Origin: Symbiopectobacterium purcellii_A
GTDB lineage: Bacteria > Pseudomonadota > Gammaproteobacteria > Enterobacterales > Enterobacteriaceae
Assembly: GCF_052050035.1 (NCBI RefSeq)
Contig: NZ_CP189882.1
Span: 1,550,001-1,614,000 of the forward strand
Direction: 5' to 3'
Length of the DNA: 64,000 nucleotides
The position numbers were made by a program, and so were the translations under genes. Positions within the stretch are counted from its first letter, which is position 1. The number at the start of each line of letters is the position of its first letter. Positions 44,236-54,118 of this stretch are shown piece by piece. The notes under the pieces are model-generated. The model saw nothing but the letters and a program-made list of their open reading frames with translations. It was not told the DNA's origin and did not search any database.

Positions 44236-44835
44236 GGGGAGCTGCTATCGGGAGCGATGATAGTGCTTTGATCCGGCGATCCCCTGAAAGTTCGATTTAT
44301 TCAACAAAGCCGCAGTCAGTTTGAGTAACGCGTGGTGCGACCGCGTTGCTCCTTGTCCGTCAAACAGGAAGTGATAATGAAAGGTGTTTCCTTATTGGCT
44401 GGCGCACTTGCACTTCTTTTCAGCGGCCAGGCGTTGAGTTCAGGTGATGATGTATGCGGATTTTCCGATGCCGAATGCGGCATTGCGGCGCTGCCTTATC
44501 TGGAGCCCAATAACGACACCCGCGTCAATCTGATCCTACTGCAAAGCAGCCGCCACCATTTGGCCATTCCACTGCCACAGCCATTGCCCGATCAGACACG
44601 AACCCGCGTGAACCCGTTTACCGCCTATCGCGTCATGGGGCTGACAGCCAGTGAGACCAGCGAGGACGACGCCACGGCGGACAGTGTGAATAAACTCTCA
44701 CCGCTGGCAGCCAAAGCCAAACAGCTAAACCTTCCTGCCGAGGTGCAAGCGCAGATGGATACGCTGGCACCAGAGGAAAACGAAGGGCGTCATATCTCCA
44801 ACGATACCAGCGCAGTCGAAGCCTTTTTTGATGTA

Positions 44836-44927
44836 TAGCCAAGCGACATTATTTTGATAACAGCCAGCTATGCTTCTTTGCCGCATATCAGGGCATAGGA
44901 TGTAATCATTTTTAAGTCGGTTGGCTA
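44836..44927 (+). mobile_element. MITE-A copy 9
   Basis: 92 bp with TA at 44834-44835 and 44928-44929, in the secreted-protein pseudogene. Confidence 0.93.
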
Positions 44928-45584
44928 TACTGCTGGCAAATACCCAACTCACCGAACCGCAGCGCATCACGTTGGCACAAGCCCGTATCAATATGCTCTC
45001 TTCCGCAACCACCTTAGCCACCATGACCGGCTACCTCGCGACGCTGCCTGCGGACGGCCATGTCGGATAGCTCAAGCAGTATTTGATTAACGCGGTGGCC
45101 TTTTATCAGGGTCTGTTTGAACAGGCCAACAGTGGCTTTCAATCGCTCACCACAGCCAACCAGCCGTGGGTGGCCGAAACCGCGCGCTACATGTTGATTC
45201 GCGTGTCGCTGAATCAAGCGATGGAAAATGCGCTGGATGAATACAACATGTTCAATGTCGATAAGGCGGATAAAGAGCAAGGTTGTCGCGCGGTCGAACG
45301 TATTGACGCCTATCTGCAAGCCTAACCGAAGGGCCGTTATGCCGATTCTGCCCGTGGACTTTATCGACGCGCCTACTGGGTGATCGGCGATGAAAATGCC
45401 TTGTCGGCACGCTATCAGCGCGTAATCGCCGCGCAGAAAGATCTGGATGCGTTACATACCATCAATAACGAAATCGACAATAAACTAGTTGCTGAATAGA
45501 GACTTGCATTTTTTGTCAGGCTATTGAGAATAAAAAGAGGTTTAACTTATAGCTAAACGACTTAATTTTGATTACATTATTTAA

Positions 45585-45950
45585 ATGAGCTATTCAATTG
45601 ATTTTAGACGTAAAGTGATATCTACACGGAAAAACGAAGGGTTGAGTATCCGAGAAACAGCGAAGCAATTTCGGATTGGCCCTGCCTCTGTATCGCGTTG
45701 GATTAATCAAATAGAGTCAAAAGCATCGACCACGCGTCAGCGAAAGATCGATAAATCCGAGTTGATAAAAGATGTTGAACAATATCCAGATGCTTACCAA
45801 AAAGAACGTGCAGAGCGTTTTGGCGTTTGTCAGAAGGCCATTTGGCAAGCGCTTAAAAAGCTGGGATTGACCTATAAAAAAAACTCTACGTCATCCGAAA
45901 GCCGACGAAAACGCCCGGCAGGGATTTCAACAAAAAAAACAACAGTATGA
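45585..45950 (+). CDS. IS630-a transposase, frame 1
   Basis: The intact 121-codon N-terminal frame (MSYSIDFRRKVISTRKNEGL), identical to that at 15118-15483 and with the same A8 run. Confidence 0.85.
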   Translation: MSYSIDFRRKVISTRKNEGLSIRETAKQFRIGPASVSRWINQIESKASTTRQRKIDKSELIKDVEQYPDAYQKERAERFGVCQKAIWQALKKLGLTYKKNSTSSESRRKRPAGISTKKTTV

Positions 45951-46407
45951 AAAAGAAGGTAAACCTATTGTTTTTATTGATGAAAGTGGTTTTTCACACG
46001 ATGCCCCACGGACTCACGGCTATTCCCCAAAAGGTCAACGGTGTTTTGGCCTGAAGAACTGGGGAGCTAGGGGAAGAACAAATGTTATCGGCGCTTTATT
46101 AGGCACAACGCTGTTTGCTATCGGATTATTTGATATCAATATTAACAGCGATGTTTTCTATGCCTGGGTCACACAAGTCCTTATCCCAGTACTCCCTAAA
46201 AACAGTGTAATCATGATGGACAATGCCACTTTTCACAAAAAACATAATATTCAACAAGTCATCATCGATGCAGGGTATATGGTGGAGTATTTGCCTACAT
46301 ATTCGCCAGATCTTAACCCAATTGAGCATAAATGGGCACAAGCAAAAAGCAAAAAAAGAGAGATGGGTTGCGATACAGAGAGTTTGTTCTCAGTCCATAT
46401 GGTGTAA
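45883..46407 (+). CDS. IS630-a transposase, frame 2 (DDE part)
   Basis: The open catalytic frame following the A8 run, with FIDESGFSHD, MMDNATFHKK and DLNPIEHKWAQ. This element is complete and probably competent if the frameshift works. Confidence 0.85.
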   Translation, partial: TLRHPKADENARQGFQQKKQQYEKEGKPIVFIDESGFSHDAPRTHGYSPKGQRCFGLKNWGARGRTNVIGALLGTTLFAIGLFDININSDVFYAWVTQVLIPVLPKNSVIMMDNATFHKKHNIQQVIIDAGYMVEYLPTYSPDLNPIEHKWAQAKSKKREMGCDTESLFSVHMV

Positions 46408-46639
46408 TCAAAATTAAGTCGCTTGGCTATAGAGAATAAAGGTTTGAAATGATCAACAAAGAGCGGTTGTTACGAGATAATCGTTTATGTAAAGCAATCA
46501 TTGGATTATCAGTCGAAGAATTGAAAAATTTAGCCGCTGAATTTTCAGCTTGTTATTTGATTTATCGGAAAAAGAATCGAAAAGATCACGAGCGGCAGAT
46601 GGGTGCAGGGCAGAAAGGATTTATCCCAACCCCATTAGA

Positions 46640-47948
46640 GAGACTGTAAAATAATCTGTGTAAATGGCATTTTGAGGAAAACCTTCAAAGGATAACAAAA
46701 TGCCTATCAGCAACGAACTTATTGACCAACTGCTTCAAGATTGTCACTCCCCTCAGGATCTGCTGGGTGAATCAGGCCTACTCAAGGTGCTGACTAAAAG
46801 ACTGGCGGAACGGGTTCTTGAAGCTGAGATGGAGATGCACCTTGGGTATGCTAAGCATGACCCGGCTGGTAATCATTCAGGCAACTCACGCAATGGCAAG
46901 ACATCCAAGAGCGTACGTAGCCAAAATGGGGAGATCGAGCTCGATATTCCGCGCGACCGCAACAGTACCTTCGAGCCGACACTGATCGGTAAGCACGAAA
47001 AACAGCTTAACGGCTTCGATGACCGCATTATTTCTCTCTATTCCAGAGGGTTATCAACCCGTGATATTCAGGCACACTTTAAAGAAGTCTACGGGGTCGA
47101 TGTTTCCGCTGGCTTCATTTCTCAAGTGACCAATGCTGTGATGGATGAAGTTAAGCGCTGGCAGCAACGGCCGCTGGATGCGCTTTATCCCATTGTTTAC
47201 CTTGACTGTATTGTTGTCAAAAGCCAGGACGGCGGAGCCGTGGCCAACAAGTCTGTTTATCTGGCCCTCGGCGTCAACGGCCAGGGCGAAAAAGAGCTGC
47301 TGGGGCTATGGATAGCCAAAACTGAGGGGGCCAAGTTCTGGTTATCTGTGATGACAGAACTGAAAAATCGTGGGCTAAAGGACATCTTCGTCGCCTGCTG
47401 CGATGGCCTGAAAGGCTTTCCTGATGCCATTGAAGCTGTTTACCCGCATACGCGGGTACAGCTCTGCATTGTGCATCAGGTGCGGAACTCGCTGCGCTAC
47501 GTCGGCTGGAAAGAGCGTAAGGCCGTTGCTGCTGACCTGCGCACCATCTATAGTTCCGCAACGCTAGAGGGCGCTGAAGAGGCCCTGGATGCCTTCGCGG
47601 CCAAATGGGATGAACAGTTCCCGACGATCAGCCCGTCGTGGAGAAATAATTGGGAACGTCTCATCGTCATTTTTGACTTTCCGCCGGAGATCCGCAAGGT
47701 TATCTACACCACCAACGCGATAGAGTCGTTAAATGCTTCATTGCGCAAGATAACGAAAACGCGACGAATATTTCCAACGGATGACTCGGTGATAAAATTA
47801 CTCTATCTAGCCTTGCATAATATCTCTGCTAAATGGACCTTGCCAATCAGAGACTGGAAACCTGCTATGAGCCAATTCATGTTGATGTATGGAGAACGAA
47901 TCTCCGGTTAAGCAATGGAGCCATTTACACAAAATTCTTTACAGACTC
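46640..47948 (+). mobile_element. IS256-a copy 2
   Basis: 1309 bp with 8-bp target repeat CCATTAGA at 46632-46639 and 47949-47956 inside IS5-a. Confidence 0.94.
46700..47911 (+). CDS. IS256-family transposase
   Basis: An intact 403-residue mutator-type transposase with YLDCIVVKSQDGG, CDGLKGFPDAI and TTNAIESLNASLRK. Start MPISNELIDQ after an AAAGGA site. Confidence 0.93.
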   Translation: MPISNELIDQLLQDCHSPQDLLGESGLLKVLTKRLAERVLEAEMEMHLGYAKHDPAGNHSGNSRNGKTSKSVRSQNGEIELDIPRDRNSTFEPTLIGKHEKQLNGFDDRIISLYSRGLSTRDIQAHFKEVYGVDVSAGFISQVTNAVMDEVKRWQQRPLDALYPIVYLDCIVVKSQDGGAVANKSVYLALGVNGQGEKELLGLWIAKTEGAKFWLSVMTELKNRGLKDIFVACCDGLKGFPDAIEAVYPHTRVQLCIVHQVRNSLRYVGWKERKAVAADLRTIYSSATLEGAEEALDAFAAKWDEQFPTISPSWRNNWERLIVIFDFPPEIRKVIYTTNAIESLNASLRKITKTRRIFPTDDSVIKLLYLALHNISAKWTLPIRDWKPAMSQFMLMYGERISG

Positions 47949-48078
47949 CCATTAGATAAACTGCTTTTTATTTTATTGTATTTAAAATGTTATCCGACCT
48001 ATGATTTGCAAGGACTTCTTTTTGGTTTAGATAGAACACGGGTATGTCGCTGGGTATAGCCAAGCGACTTAATTTTGA

Positions 48079-48603
48079 TTACACCATATGGACTGAGAAC
48101 AAACTCTCTGTATCGCAACCCATCTCTCTTTTTTTGCTTTTTGCTTGTGCCCATTTATGCTCAATTGGGTTAAGATCTGGCGAATATGTAGGCAAATACT
48201 CCACCATATACCCTGCATCGATGATGACTTGTTGAATATTATGTTTTTTGTGAAAAGTGGCATTGTCCATCATGATTACACTGTTTTTAGGGAGTACTGG
48301 GATAAGGACTTGTGTGACCCAGGCATAGAAAACATCGCTGTTAATATTGATATCAAATAATCCGATAGCAAACAGCGTTGTGCCTAATAAAGCGCCGATA
48401 ACATTTGTTCTTCCCCTAGCTCCCCAGTTCTTCAGGCCAAAACACCGTTGACCTTTTGGGGAATAGCCGTGAGTCCGTGGGGCATCGTGTGAAAAACCAC
48501 TTTCATCAATAAAAACAATAGGTTTACCTTCTTTTTCATACTGTTGTTTTTTTTGTTGAAATCCCTGCCGGGCGTTTTCGTCGGCTTTCGGATGACGTAG
48601 AGT
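48079..48603 (-). CDS. IS630-a transposase, frame 2 (DDE part)
   Basis: The open catalytic frame downstream of the A8 run (Ts at about 48603-48610 on the given strand). Motifs are unchanged from copy 1. Confidence 0.83.
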   Translation of the reverse strand, partial: TLRHPKADENARQGFQQKKQQYEKEGKPIVFIDESGFSHDAPRTHGYSPKGQRCFGLKNWGARGRTNVIGALLGTTLFAIGLFDININSDVFYAWVTQVLIPVLPKNSVIMMDNATFHKKHNIQQVIIDAGYMVEYLPTYSPDLNPIEHKWAQAKSKKREMGCDTESLFSVHMV

Positions 48604-48901
48604 TTTTTTTATAGGTCAATCCCAGCTTTTTAAGCGCTTGCCAAATGGCCTTCTGACAAACGCCAAAACGCTCTGCACGTTCTTTTTGGTAAGCATCTGG
48701 ATATTGTTCAACATCTTTTATCAACTCGGATTTATCGATCTTTCGCTGACGCGTGGTCGATGCTTTTGACTCTATTTGATTAATCCAACGCGATACAGAG
48801 GCAGGGCCAATCCGAAATTGCTTCGCTGTTTCTCGGATACTCAACCCTTCGTTTTTCCGTGTAGATATCACTTTACGTCTAAAATCAATTGAATAGCTCA
48901 T
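48536..48901 (-). CDS. IS630-a transposase, frame 1
   Basis: The intact 121-codon frame, start MSYSIDFRRK at 48901. It needs the shift at the A8 run to reach the catalytic frame. Confidence 0.85.
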   Translation of the reverse strand: MSYSIDFRRKVISTRKNEGLSIRETAKQFRIGPASVSRWINQIESKASTTRQRKIDKSELIKDVEQYPDAYQKERAERFGVCQKAIWQALKKLGLTYKKNSTSSESRRKRPAGISTKKTTV

Positions 48902-49126
48902 TTAAATAATGTAATCAAAATTAAGTCGTTTAGCTATAAAAATATTATTGCCGGTTTTAGAGATGACCTTGGGGCGAGAATGTGTTTTGCCCGCTCGTCA
49001 AATTCGCTCTGCTGAGGAATTTTTTCGCGCCTTTCCTGGAGTTAAAGACGTCTTTATTGATGGGACAGAGCGACCTGTCCAAAAGCCTAAGAACCTATCC
49101 CAAAAGGAATTGTCAGTTAATAAGTA

Positions 49127-50166
49127 ATGGCAATTTCTGAGGGCAGTATGGCAAGCAATAAGTGGCAGATCAGCGATGAACCCTGGGGGAAAATGGTTCC
49201 GTTGCTCCCGGAACACAAAACCCACCATCCGCTGGGTACGCATCGCAGGCGGGTTGATAATCGTGCCGCAATGAACGCCATTCTCTTTGTGCTCAGAACG
49301 GGTTGCCAGTGGAATGCCCTGAATGCCACCGGGATATGCTCGTCAAGCTCCGCTCACCGCCGCTTCCAGGAGTGGCGGGATGCAGGAGTTTTTGAACGGT
49401 TCTGGCAGAACGGGTTGCTGGCCTGCGAGCAGCTGGATGCTATCGACTGGTCATGGCTGTCGATGGATGGTTGTATGACGAAGTCACCGCTGGCAGGCTC
49501 AAAAAAACAGGACGGAATCCCACAGACCGGGGGAAACAGGGTGTAAAGCGTAGCCTGATGACCGATGCGAACGGGCTTCCCCTCTCTCTGGTTGTCTCAG
49601 GGGCTTTGTTGAATAATTTAACCGTTTGATTTACATCTTCTTTAGTTAGAATGCATTTACAGAGAATGCATTTACAGAGAATGTATTTTGTTAGAACGAC
49701 AAATCAAATAGTTAGCACAATAAAAAGCATTCCGAGAGGAAAAATTAGTCGTTGAAATTTTATAATGCTTATATAAATCAGTATCTTAAATTATTCAACA
49801 AAGCCTGTCTCAGGGGCAAATACCCACGACATAAAGCTGGTTGCTGATACTCTCGACGCCCTTCAGACGGGCAGACGCGGCAGAAAGCTCCGCCTCTGTC
49901 TGGACAAAGGCTATGAAGCCGGATGGCAGGAGGCCTGTCTGAAAAGTCGTCGTTACGAACCTCATATCCAGTCAAGGAAAGAGGAGTCGGAAGCCATCAA
50001 AAACACGGATTTTAAAGCTCACCGCTGGGTAGTGGAGAGAACGCACAGCTGGATGAATCGCTTTCGTCGGGTTCTGACTCGCTGGGAGAAGAAAGTCGAA
50101 AATTATGAGGCGATGCTGCATTTTACCTGCGGCATCATTGTCTGGAATAAAATCCTATTGGGATAG
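49127..50166 (+). pseudogene. IS5-c transposase (two frames, split by MITE-B)
   Basis: Frame 1 (49127-49546) encodes the N-terminal domain (WQISDEPWGKMVPLLPEHKT, TGCQWNALNATG, IDWSWLSMDGCMTKSPLAGS). At a run of seven As (49501-49507) the -1 frame continues KKTGRNPTDRGKQGVKRSLM, DANGLPLSLVVSG, then MITE-B, then ANTHDIKLVADTLDA, CLDKGYEAGWQ and WVVERTHSWMNRFRRVLTRW. An A7 shift is normal for this IS group; the MITE is the lesion. Confidence 0.85.
49602..49805 (+). mobile_element. MITE-B copy 4 (internal duplication)
   Basis: 204 bp, 15 bp longer than other copies because ATGCATTTACAGAGA is present twice in tandem. Target repeat TGTCTCAGG at 49593-49601 and 49806-49814. Confidence 0.92.
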
Positions 50167-51867
50167 ATTCTAAGAATCTGCGTCGGCGAAAAAAAATGTA
50201 TTCGGGAAAGAAAAGACAGACCACTCGAAAAGGGCTTATTATGACTGACGAAACAAGGCAAATTGGATTTATCCCCATGAGCAAAAATGGGCGCCGTCAC
50301 GATAAACGCTTACTCGATAAAGTCGATATAATTCGCCATATTCCTCCTGAGGTAACCATCTGGGCAGATACCGGTTTTCAAGGTATAGATAAACAGCATC
50401 CTAATACACAAATCCCAAAAAAAGGAACTCGAAAAAGACCTTTATCGCCTGAACAAAAACAAGAAAATAAAATAATCTCGGGCATCCGTATTACAGTTGA
50501 ACACGCCATCGCGGGTATCAAGCGCCTCGGTTGCATGACCCAAATTTTACGGAATCGTAGACCCTTTATTGATGATACCTTCTTACTCCTTAGCGCGGGT
50601 CTTTGGAATTTCCATCTCAGAACAGCGTAAAATTTACTTCAATCACCGAAACACCCTTATTTCACTATTAAGCAACACGCTTAATAAATTGCTGGAAAGC
50701 AGCAGCTTTATTCAGACGCCAGACGCACCGTTGCTGATGCTGGTGCAAGATCTGAAACGGCTGCGCAGTGATAAAGGCTAGATGCAGTGGCCTGCATTGT
50801 CAGAAGCCGAACTGTTCGCCCAGCAGGCGATGTTTGACGATGCCGGTATGCAGCAGCAGTATCGCTACCTGCACGCCGCCTTCCACTATTATCAGCAGCG
50901 GGATGCGGTGGCCACGCTGGCGTTGATTCCGGAAGAAACGGGCAAGGATCTGACGGACACCACCCATTTCAGCCTCCAGGTACTGCGCGGTTTGGCGCTG
51001 GAGGCCGAACACGGCTGGCAGGCGGCAGAAACGCACTGGCGGCACCTGCTGACGTTGAAAACCAACGAAACTCAGCAGCAGTATCTGCAACTGTCGCTGG
51101 CAGAAACGCTGGTCAAAGCAGGCCACCCTGAGGCTATTTTTGCGCCTGACAGCCCGGTTAAAAATCTGCGTTTCCGCTCAGCGGTGCTGAAAAGCGCTGC
51201 CAATGCCGACCTGCTGCGCCAACAAACCGGCGAACAACAGACCCATGAAGAACGCGCCGTGGCACTGCACACGCTGCTGACCCAATCGCTGGTACACCGT
51301 GACTATGCGGCCTATCTCAAAGACAGCGAGCTGTTACGCACCATTGCGCCGTTGAAAAGCGCAGAAAACGCCAGTTGGAATATGGAAGACCTCACCGCGT
51401 TCACCTGGGATGGCAGCGATACCGAAGAGGGGTATCAATGCACAGCGCTGACCACGGTGGTATCCACGTTAAATAAGCGGCCGAATGACGCTCACGCCAC
51501 CAATTGTCTGGGGGCCCCATTCCCACTCGAAACGCAACAAAACGGTAGAGGCTTATGCCACCAGTAAGTGCGTTAAAAATACCTCATTGGGAGAACGATA
51601 GCCCAGCGATTTTCTGCCCCTTGTATTGAGTATGTGTTCGAGTTCGGCAATCTTACGATGACTGACCTGACTGAAGTCTGTTCCCTTTGGGTAAAAACGT
51701 CGTATCAGCCCGTTGGTGTGCTCATTCAAGCCCCTCTCCCAGGAATGATAAGGATGGGCAAAGTAGACCTGCGCCCCTGTGATTTGAGTAATTTGCTCGT
51801 GCAGAGCGAATTCAGGGCCGTTATCAGCTGTTAGGGTCTTAAACTTGCAAAAGGTATTAGCTTCAAT

Positions 51868-52904
51868 AAACTAGTTGCTGAATAGAGACTTGCATTTTTT
51901 GTCAGGCTATTGAGAATAAAAAGAGGTTTAACTTAGAGAATAAAGGTTTGAAATGATCAACAAAGAGCGGTTGTTACGAGATAATCGTTTATGTAAAGCA
52001 ATCATTGGATTATCAGTCGAAGAATTGAAAAATTTAGCCGCTGAATTTTCAGCTTGTTATTTGATTTATCGGAAAAAGAATCGAAAAGATCACGAGCGGC
52101 AGATGGGTGCAGGGCAGAAAGGATTTATCCCAACCCCATTAGATAAACTGCTTTTTATTTTATTGTATTTAAAATGTTATCCGACCTATGATTTGCAAGG
52201 ACTTCTTTTTGGTTTAGATAGAACACGGGTATGTCGCTGGGTAAAAATATTATTGCCGGTTTTAGAGATGACCTTGGGGCGAGAATGTGTTTTGCCCGCT
52301 CGTCAAATTCGCTCTGCTGAGGAATTTTTTCGCGCCTTTCCTGGAGTTAAAGACGTCTTTATTGATGGGACAGAGCGACCTGTCCAAAAGCCTAAGAATC
52401 TGCGTCGGCGAAAAAAAATGTATTCGGGAAAGAAAAGACAGACCACTCGAAAAGGGCTTATTATGACTGACGAAACAAGGCAAATTGGATTTATCCCCAT
52501 GAGCAAAAATGGGCGCCGTCACGATAAACGCTTACTCGATAAAGTCGATATAATTCGCCATATTCCTCCTGAGGTAACCATCTGGGCAGATACCGGTTTT
52601 CAAGGTATAGATAAACAGCATCCTAATACACAAATTCCAAAAAAAGGAACTCGAAAAAGACCTTTATCGCCTGAACAAAAACAAGAAAATAAAATAATCT
52701 CGGGCATCCGTATTACAGTTGAACACGCCATCGCGGGTATCAAGCGCCTCGGTTGCATGACCCAAATTTTACGGAATCGTAGACCCTTTATTGATGATAC
52801 CTTCTTACTCCTTAGCGCCGGTCTTTGGAATTTCCATCTCAGAACAGCGTAAAATTTACTTCAATCACCGAAACACCCTTATTTCACTATTAAGCAACAC
52901 GCTT
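51868..52904 (+). mobile_element. IS5-a copy 4 (complete)
   Basis: An uninterrupted 1037-bp IS5-a with AAT target repeats at 51865-51867 and 52905-52907; it is the reference copy for length and ends. Confidence 0.95.
51953..52852 (+). CDS. IS5-a transposase
   Basis: An intact 299-residue transposase in a complete element: VSEELKNLAAEFSACYL-like N-terminus (LSVEELKNLAAEFSACYLIY), GLDRTRVCRWVKILLPVLE helix-turn-helix, FIDGTERPVQKP, IWADTGFQGID, ITVEHAIAGIKRLG. Probably an active source. Confidence 0.94.
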   Translation: MINKERLLRDNRLCKAIIGLSVEELKNLAAEFSACYLIYRKKNRKDHERQMGAGQKGFIPTPLDKLLFILLYLKCYPTYDLQGLLFGLDRTRVCRWVKILLPVLEMTLGRECVLPARQIRSAEEFFRAFPGVKDVFIDGTERPVQKPKNLRRRKKMYSGKKRQTTRKGLIMTDETRQIGFIPMSKNGRRHDKRLLDKVDIIRHIPPEVTIWADTGFQGIDKQHPNTQIPKKGTRKRPLSPEQKQENKIISGIRITVEHAIAGIKRLGCMTQILRNRRPFIDDTFLLLSAGLWNFHLRTA

Positions 52905-53656
52905 AATGTCCCTGAAAGCAGCAACCACAGTCTCCGCACGCTTATTAGACAGTTTGCGAATGATGACGGTTTTCAATGCTTTATCTACGATGGTTAACAA
53001 GAATGACTTCTGGTCTTTGCCAAAAATAGTGTCAATTTCGAAGTGGCCAGGCTCCTGTTTAAGCTCGGCTTGAGCTGGGCGATACTCAATACCAACACGG
53101 TTGGGAATAGGGCCTGATTTGAGGTTTTCGGCATTGTACCTGTAACGTTTTCCCCGATGAGGAAGTTGCTGATATAGCTCTCCGCCAGCCTGTCTCTCCT
53201 GCAGGATATAGCGATATAGCGTATTCTTGCTGACAGATATACCGAATTCCAGGTGCAAACGGCCACTGATGATTTCAGGTGAAGAGTGAGTGGAAAGCGC
53301 CTGCCTGATGAAGTTCTGAATGTGTGGCTCCAACGGGTAAAAAGCATTGTTTGGCAGAGGCTTATGACGGCGTTCCCGGGCCAGAGTGTCCGCCCTTCTA
53401 CAGCAGTAGACACCATTGAAAGTAGGGTCGGTATTGCGTCTGAGTTCCCTGCTGATGGTCGAGCGAGGCAGAGCAAGCTCTCTGGCGATGGTAGCTTGGT
53501 TGACACCTTCACCACGCCGCTTTTCGATGTAGAACCGTTCTTTCTGAGTCAGATGTTTTCCCTGCATGCAACAGGCTCTCCAGTATGGCCAGAACGGTGA
53601 TTTTATCCGACTCTGGCAAGTGGGTCACTTTGTTGCGTTTCGAGTGGGAATGGGGC

Positions 53657-53875
53657 CAGAACCACTCTGTGCAGTCAGGATCGTTGTCAACGAAAAGGCG
53701 GAATTGCTGGTAAGGGAGGTTGCCCTGTCGGACCACCGTTTTGAAAATCTGCTTAACCATTTTTGTATGAACGCGCTGATGCTCAGGGGAATGTGACACG
53801 GGATAACCTTCGGCTGGCGGGTTTCAGAATATCGCTATTCTGCCACACTTCGATTTGCAGCCGCCAGGCTGCTTC
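53657..53875 (-). mobile_element. IS91-like element, left-end fragment 1
   Basis: It shares with the copy at 58709 onward the same terminus (GAACGAAGCAGCCTGGCGGC, here read on the minus strand from 53879) and the first 48 codons MSHSPEHQRVHTKMVKQIFK ... DCTEWFW. It is cut by IS30-b at 53656. Confidence 0.7.
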
Positions 53876-53984
53876 GTTCGCATATTTCCCGCGATCCTTA
53901 GAGATCTTTCGCTGCTCGGGACTTGAGCACATCCGCGCTAGAGCGTATACTACGCCACCTTTGAGAATCTTGGGTGTGGCGTTA

Positions 53985-54052
53985 AGAGCCTATCTCAGCA
54001 GGTTTACCCTGATGACAGCATCTTTACTTGTAAAGCTGCTGAGATGGGCTCT
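53985..54052. repeat. 68-bp inverted-repeat unit in the rpmB leader
   Basis: AGAGCCTATCTCAGCAG and CTGCTGAGATGGGCTCT pair with one mismatch around a 34-base loop. It lies between a typical rpmB upstream region (TACGCCACCTTTGAGAATCT) and the ATG at 54119. In RNA it would form a strong hairpin in the leader; as DNA it may be a tiny mobile unit. I do not recognise it. Confidence 0.5.
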
Positions 54053-54118
54053 AAAGCCTGACGAGGCGGCCAACATCCTCTACGAAGCTCGAGCTGATTT
54101 GATTTTTGGAGAATAGAC

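Larger units (their letters stand above)
43058..44311 (-). mobile_element. IS5-b copy 2, carrying MITE-B
   Basis: An IS903-like element, 1056 bp plus MITE-B and its 9-bp repeat. Target repeat GCAGTCAGT at 43049-43057 and 44312-44320. Confidence 0.94.
45550..46429 (+). mobile_element. IS630-a copy 3
   Basis: 880 bp, TA at 45548-45549 and 46430-46431, in the IS5-a leader just before the transposase ATG. Confidence 0.94.
48057..48936 (-). mobile_element. IS630-a copy 4
   Basis: 880 bp, TA at 48055-48056 and 48937-48938, in the IS5-a transposase gene, in opposite orientation to the copy 1.6 kb upstream. Confidence 0.94.
49092..50169 (+). mobile_element. IS5-c (IS427-like), carrying MITE-B
   Basis: An 865-bp IS5-family element of the two-frame IS427 type, after removing MITE-B and its repeat. 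Ends AACCTATCCCAAAAGGAATT and, in inverse, AATCTATCCCAATAGGATTT. The flanking CTAAG on both sides is consistent with a short target repeat. It is the only copy of this element in the window. Confidence 0.85.
46449..50630 (+). pseudogene. IS5-a transposase, in four pieces
   Basis: Pieces 46449-46639, 47957-48054, 48939-49091 and 50175-50630 reconstruct the 299-residue transposase across IS256-a, IS630-a and IS5-c. The final piece retains RKKMYSGKKRQTTRKGLIM to the natural C-terminus. Confidence 0.88.
45482..50682 (+). mobile_element. IS5-a copy 3 with four guest elements
   Basis: Target repeat AAT (45479-45481, 50683-50685). In order it contains IS630-a (45550-46429), IS256-a (46640-47948), IS630-a (48057-48936) and IS5-c with MITE-B (49092-50169). 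Subtracting these and their target repeats leaves exactly 1037 bp, so the nesting is fully resolved. Confidence 0.93.
44377..51513 (+). pseudogene. Decayed gene for a large secreted/periplasmic protein of unknown function
   Basis: Segments 44377-44835, 44930-45481 and 50686-51513 form one frame after the insertions are removed. It starts with a signal peptide (MKGVSLLAGALALLFSGQAL). Segments such as FSDAECGIAALPYLEPNNDT follow, then helical, Ala/Gln-rich repeats (LKQYLINAVAFYQGLFEQAN, QQYLQLSLAETLVKAG, ALEAEHGWQAAETHWRHLLT) that look TPR-like. Besides MITE-A and IS5-a it has three in-frame stops: VG-TAG-LKQY at about 45070, LQA-TAA-PKGRY at about 45325 and DKG-TAG-MQWPA at about 50780. IS30-b cuts off the C-terminus. 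I do not recognise the family. Confidence 0.7.
51553..53567 (-). pseudogene. IS30-b transposase, split by IS5-a
   Basis: The 5' part (52908-53567) gives MQGKHLTQKERFYIEKRRGE ... FEIDTIFGKDQKS ... ETVVAAFRDI, and the 3' part (51553-51867) finishes the catalytic domain (LTADNGPEFALHEQ, HSWERGLNEHTNGLIRRFYP, THLLVA). It joins cleanly at the AAT repeat. Confidence 0.87.
51514..53656 (-). mobile_element. IS30-b copy 2, split by IS5-a
   Basis: Both ends are present (GCCCCATTCCCACTCGAAAC at 51514; GTTTCGAGTGGGAATGGGGC ending 53656). IS5-a occupies 51868-52904 with AAT repeats. The flanks differ in origin (secreted-protein pseudogene on the left, IS91-like element on the right), so it is a recombination junction. 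Confidence 0.88.

Noticed and set aside
45482..50682. The two inverted IS630-a copies as a composite transposon carrying IS256-a
   Set aside because: Each IS630-a has its own TA pair and IS256-a has its own 8-bp repeat, so they inserted independently; there is no cargo gene.
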